Of a stretch of 64,000 nucleotides of DNA, positions 60,241 through 64,000 are shown piece by piece; positions within the stretch are counted from its first letter, which is position 1; every line of letters starts with the position of its first letter. The position numbers were made by a program, and so were the translations under genes. Source of the DNA: Urechis unicinctus (lineage: Eukaryota > Annelida > Polychaeta > Xenopneusta > Urechidae); assembly GCA_034190875.2 (NCBI GenBank), contig CM067348.1, forward strand, positions 10,757,694 to 10,821,693, given 5' to 3'. The notes beneath the pieces were generated by a model. That model made no database searches. It saw nothing but the letters and a program-made list of their open reading frames with translations, and was not told the origin of the DNA.

Positions 60241-60299
60241 TGAAGGTCCGTCCCATTGTGGCCTCCATTCTACACACTCTCGTCAACCCTTAGAACTAC

Positions 60300-60540
60300 A
60301 AAGTGTTGATGTTATAATCCATTATGACCCCTGCCACAGGGCTACAAAGTGTTGCCTTTATAATCCCATATGACCCATGTCCATTGCGCTACAAAGTGTT
60401 GTTGTTATAATCCCATATAACCCTCGCCAATTGGGCTACAAAGTGTTGTTCTAATCCCATGTCAGTTGGGCTACAAAGTTTTGTGTTATGATCCCATATG
60501 ACCTATGTTAGTTGGGCTATAAAGTGTTGCCGTTATTATG
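60300..60540. repeat. 47-bp minisatellite, right arm
   Basis: Reverse-complement units (GGGCTACAAAGTGTTG, TTATAATCCCATATGACC) of the array at 54,982-55,205. Confidence 0.9.
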
Positions 60541-60999
60541 CCACGCTTGAAAAACTAGGAAAATCTTGACCCTAATCTGTGTTTCTATTTTCTAATGCTT
60601 CTTCACAACAGACTTACACCCTCAACAATGTCACCCTAAAAATAACCCTCAATTTCACCCACAACAGCTGCAAATACAGGCGTTTGAATCTCTGATTCCT
60701 ATGGAAGAAAAATGGTAATAACAGATGAATCCGTACTCGGCAATGTACAAACTGTTATTAAGCTGAAGGACAACTTACCATGGATGTAAAGTGTGGAAAA
60801 CAGGCGACTTGGTTGAGTATCGACTTAAAAAGAGACAGAACGCGAACGATCGTTGTGTTGATGATTCCTGCCACTTCACCCGATCTTTGAGGTCTTGACG
60901 CATGCTCAGAGATCGCCTTGGTTGTTGATTGGATTTCCTCTTGATGTGCTCCTTCACAGACATTTCACCATTCTTGGCCCGCCTCACTTCACTATGCTG

Positions 61000-61275
61000 A
61001 CAACCTCACACCACTATGCTGGCCCCACCCCACTTCACCAGGCTAGCCCCACCCCACTTTCCCATGCTAAGCCCACCTCACTTCACTATGCGAGCCCCAC
61101 CTCACTTCACCATGCTAGCCCCACCTCACTTCACCATGCTAACCCCATATCGCATCGCCATGCTAGCCCATCTCATTTCACCATGCGAGCCCCACCTCAA
61201 TTCACCATGCTAGCCCCATCTCACTTCACCATGCTAGCCACACTTTACTTCACTATGCTAGTCCACCTCTTTGAG
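61000..61275. repeat. 24-bp minisatellite, right arm
   Basis: About eleven units of CTAGCCCCACCTCACTTCAC plus CATG, the inverted partner of 54,230-54,445. The 128-residue open frame through it is a repeat translation. Confidence 0.92.
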
Positions 61276-61357
61276 TTATAGCAATCCCTCAATATTCGAT
61301 AGGGGTTCGACTGGCTACATATTGAGGGAAACACCGCAACAATTAGCGTTTATTAAG

Positions 61358-62424
61358 ACACCTGCTGTTTCGCGGTTTGTATAACTGCCCCATGCGTTTA
61401 TCAGTTTCATTATTCATAATACTCGTATAAATAAAAAGCTTGCCAACCTCAGAACAAATTCCGAGCATTATTCTGTTGAGTAGTATTTTATAAATCGCAG
61501 CAACTATGAGAAGAGTGCGCGCTTTTGAAATCGTTATTGACCGCATGTCAATACCCGTCATAAATGATATGGCGAAGCATTTTACGGAGCCTTCAATATA
61601 GATCACACAACCCAACCCCCAAAATTCACTAACGTTTGGACGTTAATATTACCAGTTCGCCCTGTTCCTCGATTCATTCGCTGTTGACTTTGATCATTCA
61701 CCAAGGAGACGTTCACGGAGAAAAAGACTTTGTGTATTTGCGTATGTACATATCAACCTGACATAACGAGGTACGCTTGAGTGCACATTACAAAGCTTAG
61801 CTTGTAGAACCACCCGAGGTAGAAGTGAACAGAGCCGTGCCCCACCATGAGAGGTATCCTCTCAGGCGTTGTTTGCCCATGTATCGTGTCATACTTCAGC
61901 TACTGCGATCGATGAACCAAGTTTCACTCTTGCCTTATATTTATGAAGGCGCAGTCAAAGCCCCCTTTATGCGCGGCTGTGCTCACGCAGGGCGTATTTC
62001 AAGTAGGTCAACTGAATTGGAGCTATAAAAAAACCCATACCCTAAAATGTTTCGTACTTGAGTCCCTCAGCGAGTGAGTCAGCCAATACATCCTGTGTTA
62101 TACATGGTGAAGGCATTACATCAAAGAATAATAAATGTAACATCCTTATTCCCCTACTTTGGGTCACACAGTTTCGGTCGATTTATCCTAGTGGCATATC
62201 TTAGTCAAAGAGACGCTTACCTGGCGAGGCGGAAGGAGCTTTGTGGGGGTGAAGGTGAGGTGTAGGATGAGGTGCTTGGTGGTGCGGGAAATCCTGGTTT
62301 CTTGATTAGACTTATTTCACTTAAGTCAATACATCTCAAGTAGCAGCTAGCTTGTATTAAGGCTACAAAACGGTAAATGCTGTTGAGCTCGATGTGGCTC
62401 TCCGTTATACATCCTGTGTCTAGT
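61358..62424. other. no gene recognised
   Basis: Single-copy sequence with short open frames only and no domain. Confidence 0.4.
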
Positions 62425-62612
62425 CTAGACATTTTATCAATGGCGCTATACTTCCTATGTCTAGACTGGACCTTTTATCATTGCTGTATACTTCCTATGT
62501 CATGAAGGGGCCTTTTATCAATGGCGTTATACTTCCTATGTCATGAAAGAGGCCTTTTATTAATTACGTTATACTTCCTATATTTAGACTGGACCTTTTA
62601 TCATTTGCATGA
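62425..62612. repeat. ~42-bp minisatellite
   Basis: Five imperfect units with CCTTTTATCAATGGCGTTAT followed by ACTTCCTATGTC. Alternating variants (TAGACTGGA and ATGAAAGAGG types) suggest a two-unit higher order. Confidence 0.85.
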
Positions 62613-64000
62613 TAAACAACTTAGACACTGGTTGATCTGTATATTTAATTTCCGTTATAACATAATTAAAATACACAAGCTCTTCTGAGCAGCCTATGCC
62701 TGTCATGATGACTGGCAGCTCGTGAACAGCACACTAAGTATTCATCTATATTGAATTAAGCAAAGTGACAAAACACAGTAGCTCTCACTGCATGCGTTGA
62801 TCACGGTTGGTTAATGAATGGAATTATTAAGGTATGGTTCTCCATGGGTATAATTAGCATGAGCGGTAGGACGCCACTCTGTTCTATAACCTCCATTCAC
62901 CCTCGTCCACAGAAATTATTCATCTTGGCCGTCCGATGTGGTTACCTTCACCTCATGTCCTAGTTGGAGTAGCGGTAGTTCCTGTAGACATTGTACTTGT
63001 ATTATATATTTGATTAAAATGAAGAGAGACCACAGAAAGTTAAGTCTGTCAGCAAACTAGAGGGATAAACGAAGTCACACAGTAGGTTTTCATAGTTCAC
63101 TTATGTTATAATTATAGCTCTTTTAAATCCCGCCAGTGAATGACAGAGAGGGTTTTCATCTCTATCATCTATATCTGAACATTCGTGTTTTTAGTCGTGG
63201 CCATCCTGACGATCAAACGACAAATAGTTGCATATGAACTAATACTTCATATATGATTAAAATTCAGAGAGGGTACGCCAGAATATCAAGACCCTTCACA
63301 AATTCGAGAGACAACGAATATCGCTTTGCAAATGCCCAGTACTTATTTTTAACTAGTCATATCTCTAGTCAGTGATTATCTATATTTAACGATTTCCGTT
63401 CGCTTTCAATAACCTAGTTCAACATATTTCAGGCGTCGAGAATATAAATGTGGCAATGAAGATGGCAAAGGAAATATCAGCATGATATTTCGTTCAACAG
63501 CTTCCCTCAATCCCCACTCCACTAGAGTCTTGGTTTTTATAGATACACAAATAATTATTTTTCACCCCATGATGTTCTAAATACACTGATTATTAACTAT
63601 AAATCCAATTCCCTAACTGTTTATGGCTATAGATCATCCTACCTTATCCGTTTTGTATTCTGATTAACAATCAAACATTTGATCAATTGCCACGATTGAT
63701 CTTTTCCACGGCGGTTAATGAACGCACTTGTTTCGTGTTTACTGAGTTCAGACATGTAACGTTTCTCTCTAATTCACTCGCTCTCATTTCAACAAAAAGT
63801 TGCTAATGACATACTATAAGGTTTACCTTTATGGTGTTGTAGTCCACTGGCGATGATATATTCGCAAATTTACCTCAGGAAAATGCAGTTGTATTTTTAT
63901 ATTGTGAAAAACGAGCCGTTGTTAATCTATGGCGGTCAGGTAAATAAATCTCCATTGGCTATAATATATAAGATAACGGTTAATGAGTTCGGTAAGATTC
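62613..64000. other. no gene recognised
   Basis: AT-rich single-copy sequence. No open frame of 60 codons or more and no repeat of note were seen. Confidence 0.4.

Larger units (their letters stand above)
54134..61357. mobile_element. 7.2-kb structure bounded by ~1-kb inverted, minisatellite-rich arms
   Basis: The left end CTTAATAAACGC (54,134) is matched by the reverse complement GCGTTTATTAAG ending at 61,357. Inward, both arms show the same order: a ~90-bp unique block (with CAATATTCGATAGGGGTT), a 24-bp minisatellite, a unique block with AGATTCAAACGCCTGTATTTG, then TAGAAAATAGAAACACAG, then a 47-bp minisatellite. The arms differ by insertions of about 230-300 bp. TTAA at both ends could be a target duplication, as for piggyBac or Kolobok-type elements, but could equally be part of the repeat. 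The interior holds an ankyrin-repeat gene and a third Ty3/Gypsy repeat copy. No transposase was seen. Confidence 0.65.

Noticed and set aside
60895..61281. 128-residue frame rich in His-Phe-Thr-Met (and 59,486-59,770)
   Set aside because: Translation of the 24-bp minisatellite, open only because the period is a multiple of three.

Overview
The window is eukaryotic nuclear DNA from an animal, most likely a marine invertebrate and plausibly a mollusc (taxon inferred). Reasons: GT-AG introns with clear donors, low gene density, long (TA)n microsatellites, many 24-60 bp minisatellites, a vertebrate-type GPI mannosyltransferase (PIGZ-like), a CARD domain, a BIR-RING protein, and THAP, P2X7-type and YqaJ-type transposon proteins common in marine invertebrate genomes. 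There is no bacterial operon structure and no RNA gene that I could recognise.

Layout. (1) 1-12,269 and 18,985-31,224 are two copies, in the same orientation, of a ~12.2 kb segment. Each carries 41-bp satellites, CACT/CTCA tetranucleotide tracts, a decayed Ty3/Gypsy pol region and a spliced gene with a SWIM finger, a YqaJ-type exonuclease and a PHD-like finger. Copy 1 is truncated inside that gene; copy 2 runs to its stop at 32,568. (2) Between the copies, a 3,247-bp DNA transposon (14,203-17,449, terminal inverted repeats, TA target duplication) sits inside the 41-bp satellite. It carries broken P2X7-domain and THAP-transposase genes. (3) 33,393-46,831 is a compact virus-like cluster of the Maverick/Polinton-adintovirus type: adenain-like protease, integrase with chromodomain, the C-terminal half of a hexon-type major capsid protein, at least two capsid- or fibre-like proteins, several very basic core-like proteins and a BIR-RING apoptosis inhibitor. 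Genes touch or overlap (ATGA, TAATG, ATGCCTAA), unlike the surrounding DNA. Several are broken and neither PolB nor a packaging ATPase is visible, so this is an endogenous, decayed copy. Two divergent gene blocks are separated by a ~170-bp palindrome. (4) 46.8-51 kb looks like host DNA: a clean exon, CARD-encoding segments and a PIGZ-like gene with one frame break. (5) 53.7-61.4 kb is a nest of minisatellites arranged as a large inverted repeat with TTAA at both ends, enclosing a frameshifted ankyrin-repeat gene and a third copy of the Ty3/Gypsy-containing repeat. (6) 61.4-64 kb holds one short minisatellite and no recognisable gene.

How it works together: this is an accessory, transposon-rich region. 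The only system with a coherent set of functions is the Polinton/adintovirus-like element, which has integration, virion assembly, virion maturation and cell-death control genes. The YqaJ exonuclease gene and the THAP/P2X7 element look like parts of one superfamily of DNA transposons (ISL2EU-like, by my recollection of that family). All homology calls are from reading motifs by eye; no search was run.
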